Shown here piece after piece: positions 8,993 through 18,669 of a stretch of DNA of 64,000 bases. The DNA lies in the NCBI GenBank assembly GCA_927405585.1, contig CAKMJS010000013.1, positions 53,994 to 117,993 of the forward strand. The letters run 5' to 3'. Numbering within the stretch: position 1 is the first letter of the stretch; the number at the start of each line of letters is the position of its first letter. Position numbers and translations under genes: made by a program. Origin of the DNA: an uncultured Desulfosporosinus sp. (lineage in GTDB: Bacteria > Bacillota > Desulfitobacteriia > Desulfitobacteriales > Desulfitobacteriaceae). Under the pieces are notes generated by a model, which was not told the DNA's origin, did not search any database, and saw only the letters and a list, made by a program, of their open reading frames with translations.

Positions 8993-9826
8993 TTACCAGT
9001 TCTCGGCTAAACCAGGCATACTTTCCCTGTCTAATAATTCGATAGCGTTAATAGGACAAGCCGTCACACATAATCCGCAACCAAAGCACTGATCCATATC
9101 AACATAGGCCTTGTTAGTATACACCTCTAGGTTGAGGGCCTTAAACTGGCAGCGACCTAAGCAGCTTTTGCAGCCAGTACATTTTTCCCGATCAACTTTG
9201 GCGACCGTATGTCCTTTGAGCAAAAATTTAAAGTCATAGTCAATTCGGTTACGAACTGCCACGCACCCAGGATACTCGCACTGGCATAATCCTCCGATGT
9301 AAGGCGTTCCGAACACGTCAACAGTCTGAACTCGCCCCTCTTTGTGGTTCATTAAGGCCCATTGCTTAGCCTCCTCTGGGGTGATGAATTCTACCCCGCC
9401 ACGATAGGTCTCTGGCCAACGTTCCCACTTGTACATACCGGGACCAATACCCATACACGTAAAATTCTCCTCATCTGGCATACCCCTCTGCACCCGTCGG
9501 CAACCACACGTCATTTTAGCGAGAGGATAAGCAATATCAAGGATTTGCAAATACTCATCAAGGGTGACAACCTGTCCGAAGTGAGTTTTATAGGCTTGTT
9601 CCAAGGCCTCTCGTTTGATTTCCTCTTCCCAAACAAGGTCTCCGCTGATTCGAGCTTTAACTAACTCAGCTACCACGCCCGCTCCCATACCTGCAGCCTG
9701 TGGGTCAGCATCCGAGCCCGTCGATTCTTTGCCTTCTTTGCGCACTTTATAAAGGCGTCGAGCGTAGTTTTCTGGGTTGAGATACCATTTCTCACCATTA
9801 CCATATTGTTCACATACCCAACACAT
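8993..9826 (-). CDS. Multi-cluster 4Fe-4S protein, first gene of the MaoC operon
   Basis: A 277-residue cysteine-rich protein. The C-terminal quarter is a bacterial ferredoxin unit (CTGCKSCLGRCQ and CFGCGLCVTACP). Upstream are further cysteines, MCWVC at the very N-terminus, TCGCRR, TCMGIG and GGLCQCEYPGC, which could bind one or two more clusters or a metal. There is no signal peptide, so it is cytoplasmic. I do not know a characterised homologue. As leader of an operon with a small ferredoxin and a split MaoC hydratase it probably carries electrons to or from an acyl-CoA oxidoreductase step. AAGGAGG precedes the ATG by nine bases and a sigma-54 promoter lies about 42-58 bases upstream. Confidence 0.88.
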   Translation of the reverse strand: MCWVCEQYGNGEKWYLNPENYARRLYKVRKEGKESTGSDADPQAAGMGAGVVAELVKARISGDLVWEEEIKREALEQAYKTHFGQVVTLDEYLQILDIAYPLAKMTCGCRRVQRGMPDEENFTCMGIGPGMYKWERWPETYRGGVEFITPEEAKQWALMNHKEGRVQTVDVFGTPYIGGLCQCEYPGCVAVRNRIDYDFKFLLKGHTVAKVDREKCTGCKSCLGRCQFKALNLEVYTNKAYVDMDQCFGCGLCVTACPINAIELLDRESMPGLAENW

Positions 9827-9867
9827 ATCGCGATTCCTCCTTTAGCACTTGATTAACTTTATTGGCA

Positions 9868-9884
9868 TGCAAACTATATGCCAA
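9868..9884 (-). promoter_or_regulatory. Sigma-54 (-24/-12) promoter of the Fe-S/MaoC operon
   Basis: On the minus strand TTGGCATATAGTTTGCA gives GG and GC at the exact -24/-12 spacing. It shares TTGGCAT-N7-TTGCA with the promoter at 5211. A second TTGGCAT in opposite orientation at 9862 makes an interrupted palindrome with it. Confidence 0.85.
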
Positions 9885-9987
9885 CCTCGGAAAGCATAGC
9901 ACTTCCATATTAATTGCCGTGTATAACTTACTTAAGTGATCATAGTCAGTGTGTCTGTCATCTTCCAGTGTGCGTTTCTCATACAGC

Positions 9988-10024
9988 AAAAGACTGCTTC
10001 CCTAATCAAGGTAAACAGTCTTTT
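9988..10024 (-). terminator. Terminator of the chemotaxis receptor gene
   Basis: A 9-bp stem (AAAAGACTG with CAGTCTTTT) ends in TTTT on both strands, about 50 bases past the receptor stop codon. Confidence 0.75.
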
Positions 10025-10074
10025 GGCTGGTTATTGTTTTACTGATTAGAATACTCCTAACCTACCCCTTGGGG

Positions 10075-11355
10075 CTATATCTTGAAGCGTTCTACTTCTT
10101 TCTGAAGTTGATTTGCGTTTTGCGCTAAGGACTGGGCAGATGTCGCAACAATATGCATCGTTGTCGAGACTTCCGTAGCTGATTCCTCAATATTTTTGGC
10201 AGTTACAGCTGCTTGATCCGACACTTGTATGACCATACTTACATATCGGTTCATCTCGTCCATACTTCCAAGCATTTGCTCGCTAGAAGCCGCAATATCT
10301 GTAATGTCGACAGACACTGTTTTCGTGGCCTGCGCAATAACACTTAAAGCTTCTTGTGCTTGATGAATCGCAACCACACTTTCTTTGACTTTAGAATCGG
10401 TCTGCATCATTCCTTGAACAGCATGATCAATACTATGTTGGATCAGGGTGGTAATTTCTGTGACTTCGCGAGTTGAAGTGGCTACATTCTCAGCTAGTTT
10501 ACGGATTTCATCCGCAACAACTGCAAAACCTTTGCCATGGTCACCTGCCCTCGCAGCTTCGATTGCGGCATTGAGTGCCAATAAATTGGTTTGTTGCGCA
10601 ACTTGGGAAATAGTTTCAGTGATAGAACCGATTCGATTGGATTGATTGGCTAAATCTCCAATCGTTTGTACAGATTTGTTCACAGAATTATTTGTTTCCT
10701 CCATAGTCAAGAGAACTGTAGAAAGCTTAGTTAATCCTTCTACGGAATGATTTTCGGAATTCTCGGCTTCCTTGGAAACAGACAAGGCCCTTTCTGCAAT
10801 CATTTGTGCCGCATTAGCTAGTTCGTTGACCATTGTTTTCATCTGTAGCAGTGTTTGAGCTTGGTTTCGCGCCTCTATGGCCATTTGGCTCGTGTGATCG
10901 GCAACATTGCAGTTCGTCGCGGTCACTTCTTCAGAGCTGGCCGACAACTCTTCAGACGAAATTACCCAGGATTGCGCCATCTCACGAATCTTACGAATGA
11001 TCCCATCAAAATTCTCCATCATAAGGTTAAACGCCCGCCCTAATTCTGCAACATCACTCTTTTCTGAAACAATAATCCTTTGCGTTAAATCGCCTTGAGC
11101 TACTTGAATAATTCCTTGTTCCAATACATATATAGGCTTTAAAAAGCGCCGATAATTTTTTAAGGAAGCAAGGATTCCTATGATAATACCTGAAAGTAAA
11201 AAGCAAATAAATAAGGTCAGAGTTTTAGGCCAATCAAGCTGCATGACGTAAGCAATAGCAACTCCCATAATGGATACCATGGGAACAACTGTCACTAAGG
11301 TTTGACCAATATACTTGCCTAAGCTGATATTTTGCTTTCCTTTACTAGAATTCAT
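10075..11355 (-). CDS. Methyl-accepting chemotaxis protein without an extracellular sensor
   Basis: A 426-residue receptor. Two membrane helices (about 18-38 and 45-64) are separated by only a few residues, so there is no outside ligand domain. A HAMP domain (about 65-118) and a long signalling coiled coil follow, with the conserved hairpin tip [24 protein letters not shown]. It should signal to CheA/CheW, sensing something in the cytoplasm or membrane, for example energy state. It is a single gene with its own terminator, located just upstream of the sigma-54 promoter of the Fe-S/MaoC operon. GGGGGAGAG precedes the ATG. Confidence 0.93.
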   Translation of the reverse strand: MNSSKGKQNISLGKYIGQTLVTVVPMVSIMGVAIAYVMQLDWPKTLTLFICFLLSGIIIGILASLKNYRRFLKPIYVLEQGIIQVAQGDLTQRIIVSEKSDVAELGRAFNLMMENFDGIIRKIREMAQSWVISSEELSASSEEVTATNCNVADHTSQMAIEARNQAQTLLQMKTMVNELANAAQMIAERALSVSKEAENSENHSVEGLTKLSTVLLTMEETNNSVNKSVQTIGDLANQSNRIGSITETISQVAQQTNLLALNAAIEAARAGDHGKGFAVVADEIRKLAENVATSTREVTEITTLIQHSIDHAVQGMMQTDSKVKESVVAIHQAQEALSVIAQATKTVSVDITDIAASSEQMLGSMDEMNRYVSMVIQVSDQAAVTAKNIEESATEVSTTMHIVATSAQSLAQNANQLQKEVERFKI

Positions 11356-11510
11356 GTAATCTCTCCCCCTTCACATTATCATATCTCCATAGTTGATATG
11401 AACCTATCTTATCATAGTATTAGGACAATTCTGATAATTTAATTTAATAATTACCCTCCACTGGAGCTATCCGCGTCATATGTGGAGGATAAGTAGATTT
11501 ACTCATTGTT

Positions 11511-12413
11511 TTACCCGACGCGTTTCTGGAGCTGCTCCCACCCGTAAACATAATGCAATTTCAAGAATAGTACACCCGGATGAATTTTTTGATTGCCAGC
11601 ATTTACTGCACTTAAATACACACTCTCTGCCGGACGATGCTTTTCAACTTTATAATATAACTGCTCGCGAATTTCTTGGCAACGTGCGACAGGATTTGTA
11701 TGAGGAGCCCCATGAGCAGGCATATAGCTTTGTGCTTCAAGTGCTTCTATAACCTTTAAACTTTCAAAATAACTTGGTAATCCGCTCACAACCTGGCCCT
11801 CTTCCTGCCAGATTCCCGGATAGGGTATCTCATTTGGAAGAAGCATATCTCCAGAAAAAAGAAGCCCATCTCTCTCATTATAAAACGACATATGACCTGC
11901 AGTGTGGCCTGCTGTAAAAACTGCCCGTAAGGGATTGTCTCCAGCCATAATAGATTGACCTGGTTCGATTAAACTCACCTCATTGGGTAATTCAGTTAAC
12001 ATTCTAAAATGTTGGAAAATCTTAATCATCCCTGAAATTTCCTTTTCTGGAACACCCCACTCTTGGATTGCCCAGTCATTCAACCTCCCGAAGGCTTGTC
12101 CACCGACAAAACTTGCCCACTCTTGATAATCTCTAGAACCCACTAATATCCGGGCTCCTTCTTTAGCAAAGCTAGCTGCTGCTCCAGCATGGTCAACGTG
12201 CCAATGGGTAACTAGGACTTGTTCTAATCGCTTCATGCCCACGTACTTCATGCCTTCGTGTACCGCTTCGATAACCTCAGGGGTATTAGTTCCTGCATCG
12301 ATCAGCGTAGGAACTTCACCATTGATCAGGTAAAGGTTGACCGAATCTACATTAATGGGAACCTGGACATTGAGCAAATAGACATTTTGAGCGACTTCTT
12401 TAATATCCAGCAT
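11511..12413 (-). CDS. Metallo-beta-lactamase-fold hydrolase
   Basis: A 300-residue MBL-fold protein of the glyoxalase-II-like group. The metal motif is VTHWHVDHAG (H70, H72, D74, H75), later AGHTAGHMSFYN supplies another His and SGDMLLP the bridging Asp, and a final PAHG matches the last His. The substrate is unknown, but a thioester or lactone is likely given its position between the fad operon and acyl-CoA genes. It is transcribed apart from the fad operon, which ends in its own terminators. The start ATG follows AGGAGAG. Confidence 0.9.
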   Translation of the reverse strand: MLDIKEVAQNVYLLNVQVPINVDSVNLYLINGEVPTLIDAGTNTPEVIEAVHEGMKYVGMKRLEQVLVTHWHVDHAGAAASFAKEGARILVGSRDYQEWASFVGGQAFGRLNDWAIQEWGVPEKEISGMIKIFQHFRMLTELPNEVSLIEPGQSIMAGDNPLRAVFTAGHTAGHMSFYNERDGLLFSGDMLLPNEIPYPGIWQEEGQVVSGLPSYFESLKVIEALEAQSYMPAHGAPHTNPVARCQEIREQLYYKVEKHRPAESVYLSAVNAGNQKIHPGVLFLKLHYVYGWEQLQKRVG

Positions 12414-12485
12414 TAGTTTCTCTCCTATCGAAAGTGAACTCGTTCAACTAAAGTTGAACATTAATGAATAACAACCTTTAACACA

Positions 12486-12522
12486 AAAGGCCATGTCTAG
12501 CGAAGACGATGGCCCTTTTTTT
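12486..12522. terminator. Second hairpin downstream of fadE
   Basis: Arms GGCCAT/ATGGCC are extended by A and T runs. The eight-T run is on the plus strand and a shorter TTTT on the minus strand, so it acts either as a back-up terminator for the fad operon or on antisense transcripts. Confidence 0.55.
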
Positions 12523-12543
12523 ATGAATCCATTTAATAGTGAT

Positions 12544-12569
12544 AAAAAAGAAAGGGGCAAGGCGCCCCT
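12544..12569 (-). terminator. Terminator of the fadR-fadN-fadA-fadE operon
   Basis: Minus-strand stem AGGGGC with GCCCCT followed by TTCTTTTTT, beginning 15 bases after the fadE stop codon. A classical intrinsic terminator. Confidence 0.85.
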
Positions 12570-12583
12570 ATCTTCTGATTACC

Positions 12584-14356
12584 TTAGTAGTTAACTGGAT
12601 ATGTCTCTTTCTTAATGATATATTGAGCAATTTCTTGGCGTAGTGCAATCATATCAACGTTCGGACGACGAACGAGCTTACGCATGCCAGCTAAAACAGT
12701 ACTCAGGGAATCCCCTTTTTCAACAGCACAAAGAACTTCTTTGGCTTGTTGTTCGAGAATAACAAACGCACCAAAGGCTCCAAGGGTTGCGGCCTTCTCG
12801 ACGAATGCTTTGTGTTCTTCGGATACATCAAGGTTCTGAACCTTTTGAGCTCGTAGAACACCACTTTCCATAGCATAGACCTGGAGTACCATTTCAGCCA
12901 TACCCGTCAGAACATATTGATTGTCTTTTAAGGCCATGCCTAGATTTTGAGCTGCAAGCCCAGCAGCCATTAAGCACAATTTTTTCGCCTTTTGAGTCAT
13001 TTGGTAGAGACCCGCTAAGCCTTCAGCATCCCCACCGAGTCCACCAGACACCAGGTCCTTGCTGACGGCTTGAGCTGCTTGAAGCAACGGAAGCTCACCA
13101 GTCATTGCCCGCTTCAATAGAGTAGCGGGTACGAGCAAGCGGTTAATCTCATTCGTTCCTTCGAACAGACGATTGATGCGGGAGTCACGATACATCCGCT
13201 CAATAGGATACTCTCTAATAAAGCCATATCCACCGTGAATTTGGACCCCTTCATCGACAGCGTAATCTAAGACTTCAGAAGCATACACCTTGTTAAGGGA
13301 ACATTCAATTGCGTATTCCTCTAATGCCTTACCTGCCTCTTTACGGCAATCGCCGGTGAGATCTAAGCCGTGGAATCCGGTTTCCATGAGACCTGCCGTA
13401 CGATAAACCACGCTTTCAGCCATATACGTTCGAACAGCCATTTCAGCAATCTTCATTTGAATCGCTCCAAATGTGTTAAGAGCTACTCCAAATTGCTTAC
13501 GCTCTGAGGCATATTTTAGAGATGTTTCAATAACAACTTGCACAGCTCCGATGGCTCCAGCAGCCAGCTTGAAACGACCGACATTCAAAATATTAAAAGC
13601 AACAACGTGCCCACGTCCGACTTCTCCAACCACATTTTCTGCGGGAACCATGACATCTTCTAAGATAACTTGACGAGTGGAAGAACCTTTAATCCCCATC
13701 TTTTGTTCTTCAGGTCCAAAGGAAAGACCAGGTGTTTCGCGTTCAACGATGAAATTTGTCATTTTGCCGTCTACTTTAGCATAGACCAAGAAAACATCAG
13801 CAAAACCAGCATTGGTGATAAATTGTTTCGTTCCATTCAGACAATAATGGGTTCCTTCTGCATTCAGAACCGCGGTAGATTTTGCACCCAAAGCATCCGA
13901 TCCCGAACCAGGTTCGGTCAAGCAATAGGCTGCAATTTTGGTACCGGTAGCAAGTCCCGGGAGATACTTAGCCTTTTGCTCAGGAGTTCCAAAATAAACT
14001 ATTGGCAAAGTTCCAATACCTGTATGCGCTGCATACGCAACCGCAAACGATCCACCGCGGGGAACTTCTTCACCCACCACGACTGTAGAAGCTTTGTCCA
14101 TGGCTAACCCTTCAAATTCCTCAGGGACTTCCAAGCCCAGTAATCCTAATGCCCCAGCTTGGCGCATATATTCACGAACGACGCCTTCATGTTGCTCTTC
14201 CATTTCCTCGATCTTCGGAGCAACTTCCTTTGTCATAAAATTATGCGCCATCCGCTTAAGTTGCTTATGATCATCATTTAATTCCTCACGAACATAAACC
14301 TGTTCCGGAGAAACTTCAGCCAGTAAAAAACCGCCTCCGCGTAATTCTAAATCCAT
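12584..14356 (-). CDS. fadE: Acyl-CoA dehydrogenase FadE
   Basis: A 590-residue acyl-CoA dehydrogenase for the first step of fatty acid beta-oxidation, the length and type of Bacillus FadE and of mammalian very-long-chain enzymes. YCLTEPGSGSDALG and KQFITNAGFAD are the FAD/substrate motifs; GGYGFIREYPIERMYRDSR leads to INRLFEGTNEINR with the catalytic Glu. The C-terminal 150 residues are the extra helical domain of the long subfamily. It follows fadA by 68 bases and is the last gene before the terminator. The gene order fadN-fadA-fadE is that of Bacillus subtilis, supporting the symbol. Confidence 0.92.
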   Translation of the reverse strand: MDLELRGGGFLLAEVSPEQVYVREELNDDHKQLKRMAHNFMTKEVAPKIEEMEEQHEGVVREYMRQAGALGLLGLEVPEEFEGLAMDKASTVVVGEEVPRGGSFAVAYAAHTGIGTLPIVYFGTPEQKAKYLPGLATGTKIAAYCLTEPGSGSDALGAKSTAVLNAEGTHYCLNGTKQFITNAGFADVFLVYAKVDGKMTNFIVERETPGLSFGPEEQKMGIKGSSTRQVILEDVMVPAENVVGEVGRGHVVAFNILNVGRFKLAAGAIGAVQVVIETSLKYASERKQFGVALNTFGAIQMKIAEMAVRTYMAESVVYRTAGLMETGFHGLDLTGDCRKEAGKALEEYAIECSLNKVYASEVLDYAVDEGVQIHGGYGFIREYPIERMYRDSRINRLFEGTNEINRLLVPATLLKRAMTGELPLLQAAQAVSKDLVSGGLGGDAEGLAGLYQMTQKAKKLCLMAAGLAAQNLGMALKDNQYVLTGMAEMVLQVYAMESGVLRAQKVQNLDVSEEHKAFVEKAATLGAFGAFVILEQQAKEVLCAVEKGDSLSTVLAGMRKLVRRPNVDMIALRQEIAQYIIKKETYPVNY

Positions 14357-14424
14357 TATATCTTCCTCCTCTTAATCGAAGCGCGAGATTCGATCATCCG
14401 CGAACCTAGCACTCCGCACACACT

Positions 14425-15582
14425 TTACAGTAATTCGTAAATTCCAGCGGCTCCCATGCCTCCACCGATACACATGGTTACCATACCGTATTTCAGCTTT
14501 CGCTTGCCCATTTCACTTAAGAGAGTAGCTGTGAGTTTTGCTCCTGTGCACCCCAGGGGGTGTCCAAAAGCAATGGCTCCGCCATTAACATTAACTTTTG
14601 CAGGGTCTATGTCTAGCGTCTTAACGATCGCCAGCGATTGAGAAGCAAACGCCTCATTCAGCTCGAATAAATCGATATCCGCAAGGGTCAAACCCACTTG
14701 TTTTAACACTTTTGGGATCGCTCTAATCGGACCGATACCCATCAGTTCTGGCTCCACACCAGCAACAGCAAATCCGCGCCACACAGCAATGGGTTTGAGA
14801 CTAAGTTCCTTAACTTTTTTCTCAGACATCAGAAGAGCGATGGCTGCACCGTCACTGGTCTGGGACGAGTTCCCTGCCGTTACGGTACCTCCATTTTTAA
14901 AGGCTGTCCGGAGTTTTGCCAACGACTCTGCAGTGGTTTCAGGACGAATCCCCTCATCTTTGCTGAACCATTTTTCACCCGGTTTACCAAACATGGGCAT
15001 GAGTACCGGCACGATCTCATCATCAAACCGTCCGCTACTTTGTGCTGCCCAAGCTTTTTGATGACTGGACGCTGCGAAAACATCTTGCTGTTCACGCGTT
15101 ATTTCGTATTTCATAGCTACGTTTTCAGCCGTGATTCCCATCGAAACATAGGCTTGTGGGAGATTCTCCACTAACCAGGGATTAGGTGCTGGTTTCATAC
15201 CACCGAGTGGAACTGCTGACATGCTCTCCGCTCCACCAGCAATCATGACGTCTGCTTCGCCTAAGCGAATTCGATCGGCTGCCATGGAAATCGCCTGAAG
15301 CCCAGAAGAGCAAAAGCGATTGATGGTTACGCCCGAGACTTCAATGGGTAAGCCAGCACGCAAAGCCATGATTTTAGCCACATTCATGCCCTGCTCACCT
15401 TCTGGGAAAGAACAACCAATAACGCAGTCCTCGATGTCGACTGGATTGAGTGAAGGAACCCTCTTGAGAATGTCTTGAATGACATAAGCACCTAAATCAT
15501 CCGGACGAACCTGTGCTAAAGAACCTTTGATGGCTTTACCAATGGCTGTCCGCTTGGCTTCAATAATAAACGCTTCTTGCAT
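14425..15582 (-). CDS. fadA: Acetyl-CoA acyltransferase (thiolase) FadA
   Basis: A 385-residue degradative thiolase that splits 3-ketoacyl-CoA with CoA. The acyl-accepting cysteine is C91 (INRFCSSGLQA), the general acid/base residues are H341 (AFGHPLGC) and C371 (VTMCIGGGMGA). I chose the ATG at 15582, which has AAGGGAGGG upstream and gives the family N-terminus MQEAFIIEAKRTAIGKA; the longer frame to 15660 would overlap fadN and adds 26 residues without resemblance. It follows fadN by 13 bases, so the pair is co-translated. Confidence 0.94.
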   Translation of the reverse strand: MQEAFIIEAKRTAIGKAIKGSLAQVRPDDLGAYVIQDILKRVPSLNPVDIEDCVIGCSFPEGEQGMNVAKIMALRAGLPIEVSGVTINRFCSSGLQAISMAADRIRLGEADVMIAGGAESMSAVPLGGMKPAPNPWLVENLPQAYVSMGITAENVAMKYEITREQQDVFAASSHQKAWAAQSSGRFDDEIVPVLMPMFGKPGEKWFSKDEGIRPETTAESLAKLRTAFKNGGTVTAGNSSQTSDGAAIALLMSEKKVKELSLKPIAVWRGFAVAGVEPELMGIGPIRAIPKVLKQVGLTLADIDLFELNEAFASQSLAIVKTLDIDPAKVNVNGGAIAFGHPLGCTGAKLTATLLSEMGKRKLKYGMVTMCIGGGMGAAGIYELL

Positions 15583-15595
15583 GCTTTTCCCTCCC

Positions 15596-17983
15596 TTAAT
15601 TCCGTAATGGCTTGCCCTTGGCGAGCATATGGCGAATACGATCCTGAGTTCTTGATTCACCCACTAAGCTCATAAAGGCTTCTCGTTCAAGATCTAACAA
15701 ATATTGTTCATCCACGAGCATCCCAGCTGGGCGATCTCCGCCACTCATTGCATAAGCTAGTTTCTTGCCCAAATGTTGGTCATACTCTGAGATATAATTA
15801 CCTTCACGCATACCATGAAGAGCTAGCTCTAACATAGCACGGACACCGGATCCTCCAGCTTTGACCTTAGTAGGTAAATTTGGCCTGAAGTTACGAGCCA
15901 TGTCGATAACACGAGCCTTAGCATCCAAGATGACATGATCAGCGTTCATGCTGTAACGATCATAATTACGTAGGAAACCAAGTTGACGAGCTTTTTCTGC
16001 ACTGGACGAGACTTGAGCCATAGCCACCGCTTCAAAGCGTTTAGCAAAGAAGTAATCCGGTGACACTTGAATACCAGGTAGGATTCCTTCCATAGCACGA
16101 ACTGCCATTTCTTTGGTACCACCACCACCAGGAATTAAGCCAACGCCCAGTTCAACGAGTCCCATGTATAATTCAGAAGACGCTTGAATGGCATGGGAGT
16201 GCAGGCAAATCTCTGCTCCACCACCCAGGGTCATTCCAAAAGGCGCCGCAACAACAGGTTTTTTGGCATATTTTAAAGCCATCATTTCGTTTTGCAGGGC
16301 CCGAATCATGAGATCGATCTCATCCCAGTTTTCATCTTCAGCCTCTAGGAGAATCAGCATCAGGTTTGCACCGACACAAAAATTCTTACCTTGATTGCCG
16401 ATGACCATTCCCAGGTAATTTTTCTCCACTTCAACCAGCGATTTTTGGATCATCGTAACAATGTCCGCGCCAATAGAATTACTTGGAGAATGGAATTCTA
16501 AACAAGCGACACCATCTCCCAGATCCATTAGGCTTGCACCAGCATTACCGATAATTTCTTTACCGTTTTTATGTGCTTGCTTCATCGAGTATGAATAGGG
16601 ACTGACAGCTTTTGGAGTATACGCGCCAGCCTCAAAATAAGAGACTAGGCCAGATTCGCTCTTTTCGTAGAAGCGCCCGTTCCCTTTAGCGAGCAGCTCT
16701 TCAACTAGAGGAGGTAGTGTTCCCCCTTCTGCAACCACACGATCGGCGATTGTTTTAACGCCGAGGGCATCCCAAAGTTCAAACGGACCCATTTCCCAGT
16801 TAAAGCCCCAACGCATGCCTTCATCAATACCTGAGATGTTATCGGCAATATCCTTGGCGATTGTTGCTGCATAGAGTAGAACTGGCTTTAATACATTCCA
16901 AGAAAACTCCGCCCCAGCATCTTTGCCGTTCACTAAGGTGCGAATCTTTTCAGTTAAGTTACCTGCCGCTTTAGCTTTATCTAAGGAAGCAAATTTAACG
17001 GTTTTTTTCGGTACATAAGTCATCGACTTAGGATCGAGCACTTCAATGACTCTACCTTGGGGTCCTTTGGATTTCTTATAGAAACCTTGCTTTGTTTTAT
17101 CTCCCAGCCAACCATTAGTCAGCATCGTTTGCATGAATTCTGGTAATGTAAAATTCTCTTTTTCTTCAGGTATACCGACAGCAACGGTATTAGCCGTATG
17201 GATAAAGGTATCCAATCCAACAAGGTCCACCGTTCTGAATGAGGCACTCTTCGGGCGTCCCATAACCGGACCCGTGAGAGCATCTACTTCATCGACAGTT
17301 AAGCCCGAACGAAGCATTTCCTGAAGCGTTACCGCTAAGCCAAACACACCAATGCGATTGGCAATGAAATTCGGCGTATCTTTAGCGATCACTACCCCTT
17401 TGCCCAAAACTCTCTCACCAAACTCAGATAGGTACGTGATTATTTCCGGGTCAGTATTAGGACCAGGAACAATTTCTAGGAGTTTCATGTAGCGAGGGGG
17501 ATTAAAGAAGTGTGTCCCTAAGAAATTGCGAGTAAAACTCTCGGGCAAATCATTTACCATCGATTTTAAAGATATCCCCGAGGTGTTAGAGGTAACAATT
17601 GTACCTGGGCGGACATGCTCGGCAATTTTTTTGAAGAGATCGATCTTGATATCGAGGCGTTCTACGACCACCTCAATCACCCAATCAACTTCACTTAAAC
17701 GTCCTAAATCATCACTTAGGTTTCCAACCTCAATCCGATCGGCAAACTCTGGGACTAAAAACGGAGCTGGGTTCATTTTTAACAATTTCCCCTTATTGAT
17801 TTCGGCAATGCTGTTTCTGACTCGACGATCCTCTAGGGTTAATCCAGCGGCCTCTTCAACAGCCGTAAGTTTGGAAGGGATAATATCTAATAACAGGCTT
17901 GGGATTCCGGCATTGGCCAAGTGTGCAGCGATGGTACCTCCCATCACGCCTGAACCGATGACCGCTACTTTATGAATCTGCAT
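15596..17983 (-). CDS. fadN: 3-hydroxyacyl-CoA dehydrogenase / enoyl-CoA hydratase FadN
   Basis: A 795-residue bifunctional beta-oxidation enzyme. The N-terminal NAD-binding motif is VAVIGSGVMGGTIAAH (about 6-21), followed by TSNTSGISL and GTHFFNPPRYM of the 3-hydroxyacyl-CoA dehydrogenase. A second dehydrogenase-type segment and then a crotonase-like domain follow in the C-terminal half (FGMTLGGGAEICLHSH and LVELGVGLIPGGGG with both Glu). The ATG at 17983 lies six bases after GGAGG and overlaps the end of the regulator gene by 14 bases, so translation is coupled. Upstream in-frame starts lack a ribosome site. Confidence 0.94.
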   Translation of the reverse strand: MQIHKVAVIGSGVMGGTIAAHLANAGIPSLLLDIIPSKLTAVEEAAGLTLEDRRVRNSIAEINKGKLLKMNPAPFLVPEFADRIEVGNLSDDLGRLSEVDWVIEVVVERLDIKIDLFKKIAEHVRPGTIVTSNTSGISLKSMVNDLPESFTRNFLGTHFFNPPRYMKLLEIVPGPNTDPEIITYLSEFGERVLGKGVVIAKDTPNFIANRIGVFGLAVTLQEMLRSGLTVDEVDALTGPVMGRPKSASFRTVDLVGLDTFIHTANTVAVGIPEEKENFTLPEFMQTMLTNGWLGDKTKQGFYKKSKGPQGRVIEVLDPKSMTYVPKKTVKFASLDKAKAAGNLTEKIRTLVNGKDAGAEFSWNVLKPVLLYAATIAKDIADNISGIDEGMRWGFNWEMGPFELWDALGVKTIADRVVAEGGTLPPLVEELLAKGNGRFYEKSESGLVSYFEAGAYTPKAVSPYSYSMKQAHKNGKEIIGNAGASLMDLGDGVACLEFHSPSNSIGADIVTMIQKSLVEVEKNYLGMVIGNQGKNFCVGANLMLILLEAEDENWDEIDLMIRALQNEMMALKYAKKPVVAAPFGMTLGGGAEICLHSHAIQASSELYMGLVELGVGLIPGGGGTKEMAVRAMEGILPGIQVSPDYFFAKRFEAVAMAQVSSSAEKARQLGFLRNYDRYSMNADHVILDAKARVIDMARNFRPNLPTKVKAGGSGVRAMLELALHGMREGNYISEYDQHLGKKLAYAMSGGDRPAGMLVDEQYLLDLEREAFMSLVGESRTQDRIRHMLAKGKPLRN

Positions 17984-18620
17984 TTCCATCCTCCTCTCGT
18001 TTCTGTTCATCGGCACCTCTTCTTATATCGTTCGGTTTGTTTAACCGAAGTGCGCCTTCAAATAATTCTAACATTGGCTCAATACCACTTACCAGAGTCC
18101 GTGGGTTACGAGCCATCACCCAATCTGTAGTTGCCTCATCTAAGGACCCAAAGATCATTTGACGAGCAATTCGCAAATCGATTTTAGGAACCTCTTCTAA
18201 GTTGATTCCTTGCTGGATCACCCCCTCTATCAGTTGAAAATACTCCAGTAAGGGTCCGTTAATGGCTAACCGAATGCGCGGATTAGACTGCCTAAGCTCT
18301 AGTTGGGATACAATGGCTAGCGACCGATTTTGTTCCATATAAGAAAAATGCGCTTGTACGATCACCCTTAAGCGCGCTGACGTCGTCTCGCAGAGAGAGA
18401 GATCATGACGCATGCTGGTGATAAATGCACCCATCCGCTCTTGGAAAATCTGGATCAGGACTTCTTCTTTATTCTTAAAGTAAAGATAGATCGTCCCTTC
18501 AGCTACTCCTGCTAAGCTAGCAATTTTAGACACTGGGCATTGGTAATATCCTAATTCTGCAAAAGCATTAATGGCAGCCTCGAGAATTCGTTCGAATTTA
18601 CCCTCGCGCTGCGCTTCCAT
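17970..18620 (-). CDS. fadR: TetR-family fatty-acid degradation repressor (FadR type)
   Basis: A 216-residue TetR regulator. The N-terminal helix-turn-helix reads ILEAAINAFAELGYYQCPVSKIASLAGVAEGTIYLYFKNKEEVL in the usual order (residues about 12-55), and the rest is an all-helical ligand domain. It heads the operon with fadN, fadA and fadE, and a perfect Bacillus-type FadR box lies 50 bases upstream of its start. By family knowledge, long-chain acyl-CoA should release it from DNA. In Bacillus subtilis fadR sits in another operon, so its place at the head of fadNAE here is a rearrangement that makes the operon autoregulated. Confidence 0.9.
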   Translation of the reverse strand: MEAQREGKFERILEAAINAFAELGYYQCPVSKIASLAGVAEGTIYLYFKNKEEVLIQIFQERMGAFITSMRHDLSLCETTSARLRVIVQAHFSYMEQNRSLAIVSQLELRQSNPRIRLAINGPLLEYFQLIEGVIQQGINLEEVPKIDLRIARQMIFGSLDEATTDWVMARNPRTLVSGIEPMLELFEGALRLNKPNDIRRGADEQKREEDGNADS

Positions 18621-18669
18621 GACATCATCACACCCCTTTAAGACCTCACTGAATATCTGATAACACCTT

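Noticed and set aside
13670..14107. Plus-strand open frame of 145 codons inside fadE
   Set aside because: Antisense shadow of a well-supported acyl-CoA dehydrogenase; no ribosome site and odd composition.
17526..17975. Plus-strand open frame of 149 codons opposite fadN
   Set aside because: Antisense shadow; the minus strand carries the conserved NAD-binding domain.
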